From Syntrophomonadaceae bacterium (GTDB lineage Bacteria; Bacillota; Dethiobacteria; DTU022; UBA8154): 5,163 nucleotides of DNA. This document shows positions 5,101 through 5,163 of this stretch, piece after piece (positions within the stretch are counted from its first letter, which is position 1; the number at the start of each line of letters is the position of its first letter). The stretch covers positions 1-5,163 of the forward strand of contig PWWY01000047.1 in assembly GCA_003561325.1 (NCBI GenBank), read 5' to 3'. Under the pieces are notes generated by a model, which saw only the letters and a program-made list of their open reading frames with translations, was not told the origin of the DNA and did not search any database. The position numbers were made by a program, and so were the translations under genes.

Positions 5101-5163
5101 TGGTTATTTCCGGGAGCCTCAACTTTTTTGAAAATTTAGAGGGATTCACCGCTGCGGCAGGGA
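5101..5163. other. Right edge, unassigned
   Basis: A minus-strand frame is open from the edge to a TAA at 5077-5075, giving about 28 codons ending in 'ITIASANAKR'. It may be the tail of a gene upstream of the hydrolase, but at that length an open frame by chance is quite likely. A plus-strand frame from ATG 5100 is also open to the edge but has no ribosome binding site. Neither can be called. Confidence 0.3.

Overview
The window reads as an ordinary chromosomal segment from an anaerobic, low-to-mid GC Firmicute of the class Clostridia (Desulfotomaculum/Pelotomaculum/Moorella-like). This is an inference from strong GGAGG ribosome binding sites, sigma-A type promoters, an electron-transfer 4Fe-4S protein, and a short QueG-like iron-sulfur protein with a 'CGKCQTAVPCE' tail. 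Nothing looks like phage, transposon, CRISPR or rRNA/tRNA.

Layout. (1) 1-139, minus: the N-terminus of a CooF/HycB-type 4Fe-4S protein that runs off the left edge. It has a leader of about 200 nt that appears structured, with an extended -10 promoter at 349-378. (2) 140-599: a 460-base divergent intergenic region with a promoter for each side. (3) 600-1978, plus: a two-gene unit, a QueG-like double-4Fe-4S protein followed, with a 4-base ATGA overlap, by a 2H phosphoesterase (2'-5' RNA ligase-like fold). (4) 2055-2525, plus: a self-contained single-gene unit, a perfect-consensus promoter, an SCP2 sterol-carrier-like protein and an intrinsic terminator. (5) 2597-3355, minus: a class I SAM-dependent methyltransferase with a TTG start. 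(6) 3484-4057, plus: promoter, bifunctional-nuclease-family protein and terminator. (7) 4015-4977, minus: a carbon-nitrogen hydrolase (nitrilase superfamily) convergent with the nuclease gene. The hairpin of the nuclease terminator doubles as the last codons of this hydrolase. Its promoter and possible operator elements lie at 5038-5100.

How the genes fit together. Apart from the 600-1978 pair, the genes look like separate transcription units with no shared pathway visible. The pair is the most suggestive functional link: a relative of a tRNA-base reductase coupled to a fold usually acting on RNA 2',3'-cyclic phosphate or 2'-5' bonds. I found no convincing new multi-gene system. The best leads are the structured leader before the Fe-S gene, the QueG-like/2H pair with its altered cluster ligands, and the terminator embedded in a convergent coding sequence.
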